Assembly: GCF_029714305.1 (NCBI RefSeq)
Contig: NZ_CP121647.1
Location: 7,584,501 to 7,648,500 of the forward strand
Reading direction: 5' to 3'
From: Bradyrhizobium sp. CB3481
GTDB taxonomy: Bacteria; Pseudomonadota; Alphaproteobacteria; Rhizobiales; Xanthobacteraceae
Length of the DNA: 64,000 nucleotides
Positions 8,485 to 17,039 of this stretch are shown here, piece by piece. A model generated the notes under the pieces. That model had not been told where the DNA came from, made no database searches, and worked only from the letters and a program-made list of their open reading frames with translations. A program made the translations under genes and the position numbers. Position 1 is the stretch's first letter. Each line of letters begins with the position of its first letter.

Positions 8485-10014
8485 TTACTTCCACTTCGCC
8501 AGATAGAACCGCGGCAGCTCGTCCGGATACGGCGTGAAGTCGAGCTGCTTGGAGTGGCCGTAGGTCGTCACATAGGTGTGCAGCGGTGCCCAGTAGGCCT
8601 GTTCGGTGATCTTCTTGATCGCCGCCGAATAAGCCTCCTTGCGCACCTCCGGATTGATGGTCGAACCGCCCTGCAACAGCAGCTTCGTCACCTCGGGATC
8701 CCTGGCATAATCGTCGGCGCCGCCGTCGAAGTAGTTCGGCATGATGGCCGAGACGTCGTTGATCGAGTAGCTGCCCCAGCTTCCGAGATACATCCGCAGT
8801 TCGCCGGCCTTGGCGCGCTGGGTCAGGGCCGCGACCTGAAGCTGGTTGAGCTTGGCGCGGATGCCCACCGCATGAAGGTAGTTCTGGACCGCAGAGCCCC
8901 ATTGCGGCAGCACGTAGCTGGCAAGCTCCACATCGAATCCATCGGGATATCCCGCTTCAGCGAGAAGCTGCTTGGCCTTGGCCGGATTGTAGTCGTAGGT
9001 CACCGCCGCTTCGGCATCGCAGCCGAACTGCGAGGGGAAGCACGGCGCTGCGGGAACGCGGCTGCCGCCGGTGACGAGCTTGTCGGCGATCGCCTTGCGG
9101 TCGATCGCATGCCAGATCGCTTGACGTACTTTCTGCTTGGTCAGCGGATTGTCGGCGCCGGTGCGGCCGGCAGCGTCGAGCGAGAGAAAGCCGATCCGCA
9201 TCGATTCCTTCCGCACCGCCTGCAGATGCGGCATCCGGTTCACGGCTTCGAGCTGGTCCGGATTCATGTTCCAGATCCAGTCGGCCCGACCGGCAAGCAA
9301 TTCCGTCATCTCGGTCGTGGCATCAGGCACGAAGCGCACGCTCATCTTCTTGATCGCCGGCTTGCCCTTCGGGCTGCCGGCCCAGTAATCGTCAAAGCGC
9401 TCGAAGTCGATGGAAACGCCGGGCTCGACCTTGGTCATCTTGTAGGGGCCGGCGCCGACCGGCGCCTTGGCGTAGCCTTCCGCGCCGACCTTCTCGCGAT
9501 AGGCTTTTGGATAGATCGGCAGCACCAGCGCAAAATATTCCAGCGCGGCCGGGGTCGGCCGCTTCAGCGTGACACGAACCGAAAGGTCGCCGGTCTTCTC
9601 CGCCTTGTCGATCCAGTTGTAGTTCGACGGCGTCGACACGCGGCTCCCCGGATCGGCCACGAGGTTGATCGTGTAGACGACGTCATCGGCGGTGAGCTGG
9701 CTGCCGTCATGGAATTTGACGCCCGGCCGCAGTGTGAATTCGATCGTGGTCGGATCGGGCAGCTTCCATTCAGTGGCGAGCAGCGGCTCGATCTTGAAGC
9801 TGTCAGGATTGCGGTAGACCAGCCCGTCCCAGCCCTGATGATGCATCACTACGCCGGTGCGCAGGTTGTTGTAGAAGGGATCGATGTTGGGCAGCGCGTC
9901 GCGCATCACGATGCGCAACGTATCGGCGGATTTTTGCGCTGAAGCGGGCAATGCAGCGGCGCCCGATAGAACCGCCGCCAGAATTGCAACGCCGAGCCTG
10001 GTTTGCATGCGCAT
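8485..10014 (-). CDS. Peptide ABC transporter substrate-binding protein (family 5)
   Basis: The protein (509 residues from the ATG at 10014) starts with a Sec signal peptide ending near ALPASAQ. The family-5 solute-binding fold follows, with marker segments such as W-x-L-x-D-P-T-T-x-E-F-T-L-R-P-G-V-K-F-H-D-G and Y-N-P-A-K-A-K-Q-L-L-A-E-A-G-Y. It is periplasmic and delivers oligopeptides, opines or similar ligands to the permease. The start at 10014 is preferred over the GTG at 10026 because GGAGAG lies four bases upstream of it. It is the last gene of the operon 13912-8485, separated from the ATPase gene by a 180-base gap that holds a palindromic repeat. The ligand is unknown. Confidence 0.9.
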   Translation of the reverse strand: MRMQTRLGVAILAAVLSGAAALPASAQKSADTLRIVMRDALPNIDPFYNNLRTGVVMHHQGWDGLVYRNPDSFKIEPLLATEWKLPDPTTIEFTLRPGVKFHDGSQLTADDVVYTINLVADPGSRVSTPSNYNWIDKAEKTGDLSVRVTLKRPTPAALEYFALVLPIYPKAYREKVGAEGYAKAPVGAGPYKMTKVEPGVSIDFERFDDYWAGSPKGKPAIKKMSVRFVPDATTEMTELLAGRADWIWNMNPDQLEAVNRMPHLQAVRKESMRIGFLSLDAAGRTGADNPLTKQKVRQAIWHAIDRKAIADKLVTGGSRVPAAPCFPSQFGCDAEAAVTYDYNPAKAKQLLAEAGYPDGFDVELASYVLPQWGSAVQNYLHAVGIRAKLNQLQVAALTQRAKAGELRMYLGSWGSYSINDVSAIMPNYFDGGADDYARDPEVTKLLLQGGSTINPEVRKEAYSAAIKKITEQAYWAPLHTYVTTYGHSKQLDFTPYPDELPRFYLAKWK

Positions 10015-10074
10015 ATCGCTCTCCACTATTTTCCATTACAGACGCCGTTATTTTTGCAGCGCACAGCCGTTAGG

Positions 10075-10178
10075 CCCTCATCCTGAGGAGCCCGCGGAGC
10101 GGGCGCCTCGAAGGATGTAGGCCACAGACGGGGCCTCATGGTTCGAGACGCGCGTTCCGCGCTCCTCACCATGAGGGG
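10075..10178. repeat. Palindromic intergenic repeat (Bradyrhizobium-type)
   Basis: The left arm, CCTCATCCTGAGGAGC, pairs with the right arm, GCTCCTCACCATGAGG, with two mismatches. An inner pair (GCGCCTCGAAGGATG against CATGGTTCGAGACGC) extends the hairpin. From general knowledge this is a common dispersed element in Bradyrhizobium and Rhodopseudomonas intergenic regions. It sits between the ATPase and binding-protein genes, where the RNA hairpin could stabilise one part of the transcript. No other copy was noticed in the window. Confidence 0.75.
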
Positions 10179-10195
10179 CTTATGCCGCAGCAGGA

Positions 10196-11146
10196 CTATG
10201 CCAAATGACATTCTACCATTCCCTGGGGCGGACGGACCATGTGCGCTGGTGCCTCATGGCGGCAGCGCTCGACCGCGATGCGGCAGCGCGGGTTGAACCG
10301 GCAGCCGGGCGGAATATTGGAGGGATCCGGCATGACGTCGCCGAGGCCGAGGTCCGGCACCCCGCGGCCCGGTTCCGGCGTCAGCACGCTTTCCAGCAGC
10401 ACCTTGGTATAGGGATGTAGGGGGTTGCGAAACAGCGCGTCGGTCTCGTTGCGCTCGACGATCCGGCCGAGATACATCACCGCGACTTCGCTGGCGACGT
10501 GCTCGACCACCGCGAGGTTGTGGCTGATGAAGAGATAGGTCAGCCCGAGATCCCTGCGCAGATCGGCCAGCAGGTTGAGGATCTGCGCCTGCACCGAGAC
10601 GTCGAGCGCGCTGGTCGGCTCGTCGCAGATCACGATGCGCGGCTCCAGCACCAGCGCCCGCGCAATCGCCGCGCGCTGGCGCTGCCCGCCGGAGAGCTGC
10701 GCGGGCATCCGCTCACCCATCGCGGCGGAGAGGCCGACGCGCTCGAGAATGCCGCCGACGCGCCGCTCAATCTCGGCGCGAGAGAAACTGCCCTGGGCCT
10801 CCAGCGGCAGCGCCACGATATCCCTGATGCGCCGGCGCGGATTGAGCGAGGCGAACGGGTCCTGGAACACCGGCTGGATCAGCCGGGCGCGCGCCTTGCG
10901 GTCAAGATCGAACAGGCGCTTGCCGTCGACCAGCACGGTGCCCGCGGTCGGCTTGAGTAGTCCTAGGATCAGTCGCGCCAGCGTGGACTTGCCGCAGCCG
11001 GATTCGCCGACCACACCGAGCACGCTGCCGGCCGGCACCCTGAAGGTGACATCGTCGACCGCGACGACGCGCTTTTCCGCCGCCATCAGGCCGGTGCGGA
11101 CGCGAAATTCACATCGGAGGTTTTCGACCTCGATCGCAGCGGTCAT
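10196..11146 (-). CDS. dppF: Dipeptide/oligopeptide ABC transporter ATP-binding protein (DppF-like)
   Basis: The 316-residue cytoplasmic ATPase has Walker A (GESGCGKST), the LSGGQRQR signature, Walker B (IVICDEPTSALD) and the C-terminal oligopeptide-transporter extension with cysteines (PGCRFNPRCRIAVERC) seen in OppD/DppD/DppF, which may bind an Fe-S cluster. The start at 11146 overlaps the upstream stop as ATGA. An in-frame start 39 bases earlier is less likely. It pairs with the preceding ATPase to energise the permease. The gene symbol shows position in the operon, not proven substrate. Confidence 0.88.
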   Translation of the reverse strand: MTAAIEVENLRCEFRVRTGLMAAEKRVVAVDDVTFRVPAGSVLGVVGESGCGKSTLARLILGLLKPTAGTVLVDGKRLFDLDRKARARLIQPVFQDPFASLNPRRRIRDIVALPLEAQGSFSRAEIERRVGGILERVGLSAAMGERMPAQLSGGQRQRAAIARALVLEPRIVICDEPTSALDVSVQAQILNLLADLRRDLGLTYLFISHNLAVVEHVASEVAVMYLGRIVERNETDALFRNPLHPYTKVLLESVLTPEPGRGVPDLGLGDVMPDPSNIPPGCRFNPRCRIAVERCRHEAPAHMVRPPQGMVECHLA

Positions 11147-12120
11147 GCGGGTTGCAGCTCCGCCCAGCCCGGCTCGAGCCGGCAAAGAAAATCATGCGCC
11201 TCGCCCGCCGGCCGCCGCGGTATGGCGCGGGTGCAGGTCTCATCGGCATGGGCGCAGCGCGAGCGAAAGGCACAACCGACAAACCCTTCGCCGATCGCCG
11301 GCACGATGCCGGGGATCGAGCCGAGCGGCTTGTCGCGCTGCATGCGGCCCGGCACCGGCACGCAGGAAAGAAGCCCGCGGGTATAAGGATGCTGCGGCGA
11401 GCGAAACAATTCGGCGGTCGGGGCACGCTCGACTACCTCGCCGGCATACATGACAGACACATGGTCGGCGACGCGCGCGACGATGCCGAGGTCGTGGGTG
11501 ATCAGGAGGATCGACAGGCCGAGCTCGCGCTGCAGCGAGGCAAGCAGCCGCAGGATCTGCGCCTGCACGGTGACGTCGAGCGCGGTGGTCGGCTCGTCGG
11601 CGATCAGCAGTTCGGGATCGCACATCAGCGCCATCGCGATCATGACGCGCTGGCGCAGGCCCCCCGAAAGCTGGTGCGGGAACTGGCCAAGCCGCATGCC
11701 CGGTGCGGTGATGCCGACGCGCCCCATCAGTTCGGCGGCGCGATCCAGCGCCGCGCTGCGTGAGCCGCCCTTGTGGCGCGTCATCACCTCGGCCATCTGC
11801 GAGCCGATGGTGAAAGCGGGGTTGAGGCTCGTCATCGGCTCCTGAAAGATCATCGCCATGCGGTTGCCGCGCAGGCGCGCCATCTCGCGGTCCGACAGCG
11901 AGGTGAGATCGGTGCCGGCAAAGCTCATCCGTTTCGCCGAACGCTGGCCGCCGCGCGCCAGCAGGTTCATCACCGCCAGCGCGGTGACCGATTTGCCGCA
12001 GCCGGATTCGCCAACCAGGCAATGGGTCTTCCCCTTCTCGACCCGGAACGAGGTGCCACGCACCGCTGCGGTGCGGCCGAACGTGACCCGAAGCTCCTCG
12101 ACTTCCAGAAGCGCGCTCAT
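11143..12120 (-). CDS. dppD: Dipeptide/oligopeptide ABC transporter ATP-binding protein (DppD-like)
   Basis: A 325-residue ATPase with Walker A (GESGCGKSV), signature LSGGLRQR, Walker B (LLIADEPTTALDVT) and the cysteine-containing C-terminal extension (FVGCAFRSRCAHADETC). It forms the heterodimeric motor with the following ATPase. It overlaps the permease gene upstream and the second ATPase gene downstream by four bases each (ATGA), so the genes are translationally coupled. Confidence 0.88.
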   Translation of the reverse strand: MSALLEVEELRVTFGRTAAVRGTSFRVEKGKTHCLVGESGCGKSVTALAVMNLLARGGQRSAKRMSFAGTDLTSLSDREMARLRGNRMAMIFQEPMTSLNPAFTIGSQMAEVMTRHKGGSRSAALDRAAELMGRVGITAPGMRLGQFPHQLSGGLRQRVMIAMALMCDPELLIADEPTTALDVTVQAQILRLLASLQRELGLSILLITHDLGIVARVADHVSVMYAGEVVERAPTAELFRSPQHPYTRGLLSCVPVPGRMQRDKPLGSIPGIVPAIGEGFVGCAFRSRCAHADETCTRAIPRRPAGEAHDFLCRLEPGWAELQPA

Positions 12121-12998
12121 CGCAGCCGCTCCGCGCCGAGCAGGTTACGCAGTCCGTCGCCGACCAGGTTGATGCCGAGCACCAGGACGGCCAGCGCGAC
12201 GCCGGGGATCATGATCACCCAGGGCGAAAAGAACATGTAGTCCTTGCCTTCCGCAATCATCAGCCCCCAGGACGGCAGCGGCGGCGGCACGCCAAGGCCG
12301 AGGAACGACAGCGCGGCTTCGAGCAGGATCGCCAGCGCCATCTCCAGCGTCGCCACCACGGCGAGATGGCTCGCAATGTTCGGCAAGATTTCCTTGATCA
12401 GGATATGCGAGGTCGAAGCGCCGGCGCACCAGGCCGCACTGACATAATCGTGGTTGCGGACCTGCATGGTGGTGGCGCGCGCCACCACCGCGAAACGGTC
12501 CCACAATAGCAGCCCGAGCGTCGCGACGACCAGCCCGAGGCCCGATCCCATCAGCCCGACCACGGCAAGCGCGACCAGCACCACCGGAATCGACAGCCGT
12601 GTCGTGATCGCAAACAGCACGAGGTCGTCGACGCGGCCGCCGAAGAAGCCGCCGAGCACGCCGAGCGTGGTGCCGATCAGCCCCGACGTGATGACCGTCA
12701 TGATGCCGATCAGAAGCGAAATGCGCGCGCCATAGACCAGCCGCGCCAGATAATCGCGCCCAAGCTGATCGGTGCCGAGCAGGTGGCCCGCCTGGCTGCC
12801 CTCCATCCAGAACGGCGGCTTGAGGCGGTTGCCGAGATCCTGGGTGAACGGGTCCGCCGGTACCAGCCAATTGCCGATCAGTGCCGCGGCCAGCACCAGC
12901 GCGACGATGGCGATGCCGATCGCAAAGCCGGCGGTGCCGATCCGCGACGTGGCGAGGCCCGAAGGCTGCGGCGCCTGAATGGCAAGCGGCTCGCTCAT
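12117..12998 (-). CDS. dppC: Peptide ABC transporter permease (DppC-like)
   Basis: The 293-residue inner-membrane protein has a cytoplasmic N-terminus, one early transmembrane helix (about 24-47), a periplasmic loop with the LLGTDQLGRDYLARLVYGAR segment typical of DppC/OppC, and a five-helix binding-protein-dependent transport domain with the EAA loop (D-Y-V-S-A-A-W-C-A-G-A-S) that contacts the ATPases. It overlaps both neighbours by four bases. Confidence 0.88.
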   Translation of the reverse strand: MSEPLAIQAPQPSGLATSRIGTAGFAIGIAIVALVLAAALIGNWLVPADPFTQDLGNRLKPPFWMEGSQAGHLLGTDQLGRDYLARLVYGARISLLIGIMTVITSGLIGTTLGVLGGFFGGRVDDLVLFAITTRLSIPVVLVALAVVGLMGSGLGLVVATLGLLLWDRFAVVARATTMQVRNHDYVSAAWCAGASTSHILIKEILPNIASHLAVVATLEMALAILLEAALSFLGLGVPPPLPSWGLMIAEGKDYMFFSPWVIMIPGVALAVLVLGINLVGDGLRNLLGAERLR

Positions 12999-13912
12999 CC
13001 CGTTCGCAGCCTCGGATCGAGCAGCGCATTGAGAATATCAGCGAGCAGCGTCAGCCCGATGTAGAACACGGCCAGCACCAGCACCACCGCCTGCACCACG
13101 GGAAAATCATTCTTGGCAATGCTCTCCCAGCCGAGATAGCCGACGCCGTGCAGCGCAAACACCGTCTCGATCACGATCGAGCCGCCGAGCATGAAGCCGA
13201 GCTGAACCGCGGCGATCGAAACCACCGGAATCGCGGCATTACGCAGCGCATGCTTGAAGATGATGCGCGCCCGCGACAGGCCTTTTGCACGTGCGGTGCG
13301 GATATAGTCGGAGGCCATCGCCTCGATCATGCCGGAACGCGTCAGCCGCGTCAGCGCTGGAATCGCGGTGAAGGCGAGCACGATGCCGGGCATCACGAAA
13401 TGCTGCCAGGTGCCGGTGCCTGAAATGGGCAGGATGCCGAGCTGCAGGCCGAGCACGATCATCAGGATCAAGGCGAGCCAGAAGCTCGGGACCGCCTGCC
13501 CGACCATGGTGAATATGGTGACGCCACGATCGATCCAGGTGTTCTCGCGGAGCGCCGCGAGGATGCCGAGCGGAATCGAAACGATCAAGGCGAGGCTCAA
13601 GCCGACCAGTCCGAGCGTCAGCGTGATCGGTAGCCGCTTCTGGATCAGGTTCGCGACGCTATCCTTGAAGAAATAGCTCTGGCCGAAATCGCCGACGAGG
13701 GCGCGGCCGGTCCAGGCGAAGAACTGGACGTAGAGCGGACGATCGAGCCCATAGGCCTTGCGCACGATCTCGACGTCGGCCTGCGTCGCCGACGGGCCTG
13801 CGATCGAAATCGCAAGATCTCCGGACAGCCGCGTCAGCAGGAACGCAAGCGTCATGACGGTCAGCGCGACCAATACCCCGAGAGCAAGACGCCTGGCAAT
13901 CAGACGCAACAT
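12995..13912 (-). CDS. dppB: Peptide ABC transporter permease (DppB-like)
   Basis: The 305-residue membrane protein opens with the DppB/OppB pattern (a helix at about 9-30 ending in T-R-L-S-G-D) and shows six hydrophobic segments and the EAA loop (SDYIRTARAKGLSRARIIFKHALRNA). It is the first gene of the operon. Its promoter should lie in the 423-base gap to the gene at 14336, but I could not pick convincing -35/-10 boxes. Confidence 0.88.
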   Translation of the reverse strand: MLRLIARRLALGVLVALTVMTLAFLLTRLSGDLAISIAGPSATQADVEIVRKAYGLDRPLYVQFFAWTGRALVGDFGQSYFFKDSVANLIQKRLPITLTLGLVGLSLALIVSIPLGILAALRENTWIDRGVTIFTMVGQAVPSFWLALILMIVLGLQLGILPISGTGTWQHFVMPGIVLAFTAIPALTRLTRSGMIEAMASDYIRTARAKGLSRARIIFKHALRNAAIPVVSIAAVQLGFMLGGSIVIETVFALHGVGYLGWESIAKNDFPVVQAVVLVLAVFYIGLTLLADILNALLDPRLRTG

Positions 13913-14335
13913 CTACGAACTCCAGCGCCGACGGATCGCACCCACGTTCTCAAGCCGGCCAAGCAAGCACAAGTGTCACCAAACTGTCGCCCCATGCAAG
14001 AGACGATTGCAACGATTTCCCGCCGCGACGACCGCCGGTTGCAGTGGTGCAATGTGTGTGCCAATGCAGAATGCAATCTCTCGCGGCTCCTTGATTGAGA
14101 AACTTGGCCATTCCGGAAGCAAATTTGGCGCCAAGGTCCGCGGGATTAAAAGACGCTGCGTTGCGTCGAACGCCATCTGCCTGGCCTGTGAAAGCCTACG
14201 CCCATTTTTCGAGCGATCTGAGCCGAGATGGCTCCGCGGACATTCCAAATTTTGTCTCAGTCCGAGCCGCAGGTTGACGCAATCCCGACCGAGCATCGCG
14301 CCGCGCATTTGCAGCCGTAGCGACGTGGGGGAATC
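13913..14335. other. Intergenic region between divergent peptide-transporter operon and membrane-protein gene
   Basis: No coding frame with plausible codon use or ribosome site was seen. The region must hold both divergent promoters. No convincing operator repeat or riboswitch was recognised. Confidence 0.5.
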
Positions 14336-15175
14336 ATGAAGTCCGTTCTGAAGTGGGTCATCTGGCTCTACATCGCGGCAGCCTGCGCTTATATTTTCTA
14401 TGAATGGTACTCTTACACTGGGCTCTACCGGCTGGCCGCCGAGTGGCAGCTGGAGCACTACGGCTCCTACCAGCTCAAGCTCACGCTGATCGTTCCGTTG
14501 GTGGTCCTGCTCGCGCCAGCCGCCGTGCTCGTCTCGCTCACCGGCATGCAGGACCAACTGCGCAGTGCCACCCAGGGCGGCGGATCGCCCGCGCTGTTCG
14601 CCGTGCTGGGTGCCCTGGCCGTCGCGGTGGCGGCCGGGGCCGGCTGGTACGGCTATGTGAAGTCGATGGAAACGGTCGACGTCGAAAGCTTCGATCTGTC
14701 GAAGGGCGACACGCCGCGATCGACCCATGTGACAATCACCGGCATCGCGCGCACCGAATACATCGTCGAGTTCGGCAGAAAATCTTCCGACACGACGATG
14801 CTCGACCGCTACATTCCATTGACTCCGGCGAACTGGCGTCCGGGCGAGCCGCTCGTCTATTTCATGAAGACCAACGCGACTGCCTATATGCCGCCCGGTG
14901 GCGGCGGCATGGTGATGCTGTCGCCGAGGACGCCGGCCTTCCAGATCACGACGCAATCCGGCGTCCTGATACGTGACGGTCTGCCGGGGCCAGTCGGCGA
15001 GCACTACCACAAGAACAAGCTCGCGCTCGCATCGCCGCCGATCCTGCTCGACCTCGCCTACGGCGCGGACGTGAAGCCGTTCTTCGTCACGGCCGGGGTG
15101 AGCGGCGTGCTCGGCTTCCTGATGCTGTTCGCTGCCGGGGCGGCGGCGCTGCGCCAGCGGCGTCAGGAAATATAG
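14336..15175 (+). CDS. Membrane protein of unknown function
   Basis: The 279-residue protein has hydrophobic segments near residues 4-22, 45-65, 85-103 and 240-265. A largely hydrophilic, beta-rich portion at about 105-240 is probably periplasmic. It contains a Pro-Gly-Gly-Gly loop (MPPGGGGMVM). The pattern suggests an inner-membrane protein with a soluble domain, but no family is recognised. GGGGGAATC before the ATG may serve as a ribosome site. The 3' end overlaps the convergent oxidase gene by 13 bases. Confidence 0.7.
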   Translation: MKSVLKWVIWLYIAAACAYIFYEWYSYTGLYRLAAEWQLEHYGSYQLKLTLIVPLVVLLAPAAVLVSLTGMQDQLRSATQGGGSPALFAVLGALAVAVAAGAGWYGYVKSMETVDVESFDLSKGDTPRSTHVTITGIARTEYIVEFGRKSSDTTMLDRYIPLTPANWRPGEPLVYFMKTNATAYMPPGGGGMVMLSPRTPAFQITTQSGVLIRDGLPGPVGEHYHKNKLALASPPILLDLAYGADVKPFFVTAGVSGVLGFLMLFAAGAAALRQRRQEI

Positions 15176-16410
15176 CGGCCTGGCGCGAACGGCGTCACGT
15201 CGTAGGGCGGCGCTGCGCCGCCGATCATGGTGGCAATCGCAGCGCCGGTCGCGGGTCCGGTCGTGAAGCCGATGTGCTGGTTGCCGAACGCAAGCCACAG
15301 CCCGGCATGCCGCGGCGCCTGGCCGATCATCGGTAGGCTGTCGGGCAGCGTCGGCCGCGCGCCGCGCCAGGGGTCGCCGACGGCATCGCCGAACTCCATG
15401 ACGCCACGCGCCAGCGGCACCACCTGGTCGAGCTGGGCGAACGAGGACGGCGCGTCGCGATCGGTCAGTTCGACACCCGAGGTGACGCGGATGCCCTGCT
15501 CCATCGGCGTCATGATGAAGCCGCCGTCGATATCATAGACCGGCCGCCGCAACGAACGCGCGGGGTTCGGCTTGAATTCACGGTGATAGCCGCGCTCAAA
15601 GGCAAGCGGCACGCGATAGCCGAGCGGACGAAGGATATCCGCGGACCACGGTCCGAGCGCGACCACGACATGGCGCGCCGACATCTCGCCGCCCGTTAGC
15701 ACCACGCGCCAGCCATCGCCATCCGGCGCGATCGCCTTGACCTCCGACTGCCTGATATCGCCGCCTGCGCCAGCGAACATCCGCGCATAGGCCTTGACTA
15801 CGGCGCCCGGCGAATCGACTGAGGCGGTCTCCGTATGCAGCAGGCCCACTTTGTAGACAGGCAGAATATCCGGCTCGAGCGCGGAGATGGCCTGGCGGTC
15901 GAGCAGTTCGCTGGCGATGCCGTATTCGGCGAGCAGCGCCTGCTCCTGCTTCGCTGCAGAGATCGCGTCGCCGCGCCATGCCCTGAGCCAGCCGGTTTCA
16001 CGGATGCGATGGCTGGCTTCGGCTTTCACAATCCATTCGCGATGCAGTTTTGCCGAGGCGCCGATCAACCCGTGCAAGGCGGTGGCACGCGGCTTGAAGC
16101 GCGACGCCGACATGTCGGCGAGAAAGCGCGCGACCCAACCGGCGTTGCGCACCGCCCAGGACGGATTCCACCGCAATGCCGCGTGACGGTTGGTCAGGTA
16201 TTTCGGTAGCACCTTCCACAGCGAGGGATTGTTGAACGGCGCGATCGAGCCGCTGCTGATGATGCCGGCATTGCCATACGACGTTTCGCTGCCCGGCTCG
16301 CGCCGGTCGATCAGGACCACCGACATCCCGCGCTGGCGCGCGGCACAGGCTGTCGATACGCCGACGATGCCCGCACCGAGCACCACGACATCCGTTTTGT
16401 CTTCCAACAT
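15163..16410 (-). CDS. FAD-dependent D-amino-acid dehydrogenase-like oxidoreductase
   Basis: The 415-residue protein starts with the dinucleotide-binding motif (DVVVLGAGIVGVSTA, about 7-21) followed by V-V-L-I-D-R-R. It keeps the DadA/DAO pattern, including SYGNAGIIS, the central substrate domain and a C-terminal FAD contact (LWLAFGNQHIGFTTGPATG). DadA-type enzymes oxidise D-amino acids at the membrane and pass electrons to quinone. Related enzymes act on sarcosine or opines, so the substrate is open. The ATG at 16410 is chosen because the fold begins right after it. An in-frame start at 16434 is possible. Confidence 0.85.
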   Translation of the reverse strand: MLEDKTDVVVLGAGIVGVSTACAARQRGMSVVLIDRREPGSETSYGNAGIISSGSIAPFNNPSLWKVLPKYLTNRHAALRWNPSWAVRNAGWVARFLADMSASRFKPRATALHGLIGASAKLHREWIVKAEASHRIRETGWLRAWRGDAISAAKQEQALLAEYGIASELLDRQAISALEPDILPVYKVGLLHTETASVDSPGAVVKAYARMFAGAGGDIRQSEVKAIAPDGDGWRVVLTGGEMSARHVVVALGPWSADILRPLGYRVPLAFERGYHREFKPNPARSLRRPVYDIDGGFIMTPMEQGIRVTSGVELTDRDAPSSFAQLDQVVPLARGVMEFGDAVGDPWRGARPTLPDSLPMIGQAPRHAGLWLAFGNQHIGFTTGPATGAAIATMIGGAAPPYDVTPFAPGRYIS

Positions 16411-16624
16411 CGGTCTTCCCAACCACTTCGCCAAGGAGATGCTCGCATCATGGGCGGCGCAGCGCCGGCCGGCAACATCGGAAGTTCCGCTTCCAACAGA
16501 AGTTCCTTTCCCAACAAATGATCACCAAAACGCCGCATGTGAGTCCGCAACCTTTCTGACTCTCGGAGCTTTGTGCAGCGCGACACTCGTCGCATTCCAG
16601 CCAACCTTCATAGGAGTTGACTAC

Positions 16625-16909
16625 ATGGCTGCACTACTCGGAAACCTGCTCGGTACCGTTGATGGCCTGCTTGGAACCGCCACCGGCGTCGTTGGCGGCG
16701 TCAGCGGCAGCGCCTCGGCCGGTGCCAGCGGCACGGCGGACCTGTCGCATACGCTCGATCTCGGCGCGGTGATTGAAACCAACCCGAGCATCGACCTGTC
16801 CGCCGGGCTTGACGGCGTCGATGCCTCGGTTTCCGCACCGACCCTGATCGGCGCCAGCGCCGACGTTGGTCATCTCGATGTCGGCGGGCTGCTCCACGGC
16901 CTCGCCTAG
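16625..16909 (+). CDS. Small Gly/Ala/Ser-rich protein, candidate type I secretion substrate
   Basis: The 94-residue protein is preceded by AGGAGTTG eight bases before the ATG. It has no Sec signal and no cysteine. It begins with an amphipathic Leu/Val/Gly stretch (LLGNLLGTVDGLLGTATG) and continues as a low-complexity acidic chain containing LDLGAVIETNPSIDLS. It ends in GGLLHGLA, an uncharged C-terminus of the kind type I exporters can read. RTX nonapeptides are absent. The exporter gene starts 130 bases downstream in the same direction, after a strong hairpin. Substrate status is inferred from context and composition. Confidence 0.65.
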   Translation: MAALLGNLLGTVDGLLGTATGVVGGVSGSASAGASGTADLSHTLDLGAVIETNPSIDLSAGLDGVDASVSAPTLIGASADVGHLDVGGLLHGLA

Positions 16910-16942
16910 TTCCTGTTGAGTCCAGACATTTTCAAATGCGCG

Positions 16943-16969
16943 CGGCGTGGGGAACGCGTCCCCACGTCG
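16943..16969 (+). terminator. Intercistronic hairpin between small protein gene and exporter gene
   Basis: CGTGGGGA (16946-16953), loop ACGCG, TCCCCACG (16959-16966) form a perfect 8-bp stem, extended by a G-T wobble and two G-C pairs on each side. No T-run follows, so it is more likely a partial terminator or an mRNA-stabilising structure. It would allow more of the upstream small protein than of the exporter. Confidence 0.5.
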
Positions 16970-17039
16970 CCTCGCGAACGCCTGCACTGCGCGATTCGAT
17001 CGCACAGCGTCATGCCTCTTGCCTTGAGGTGATTGCCCA

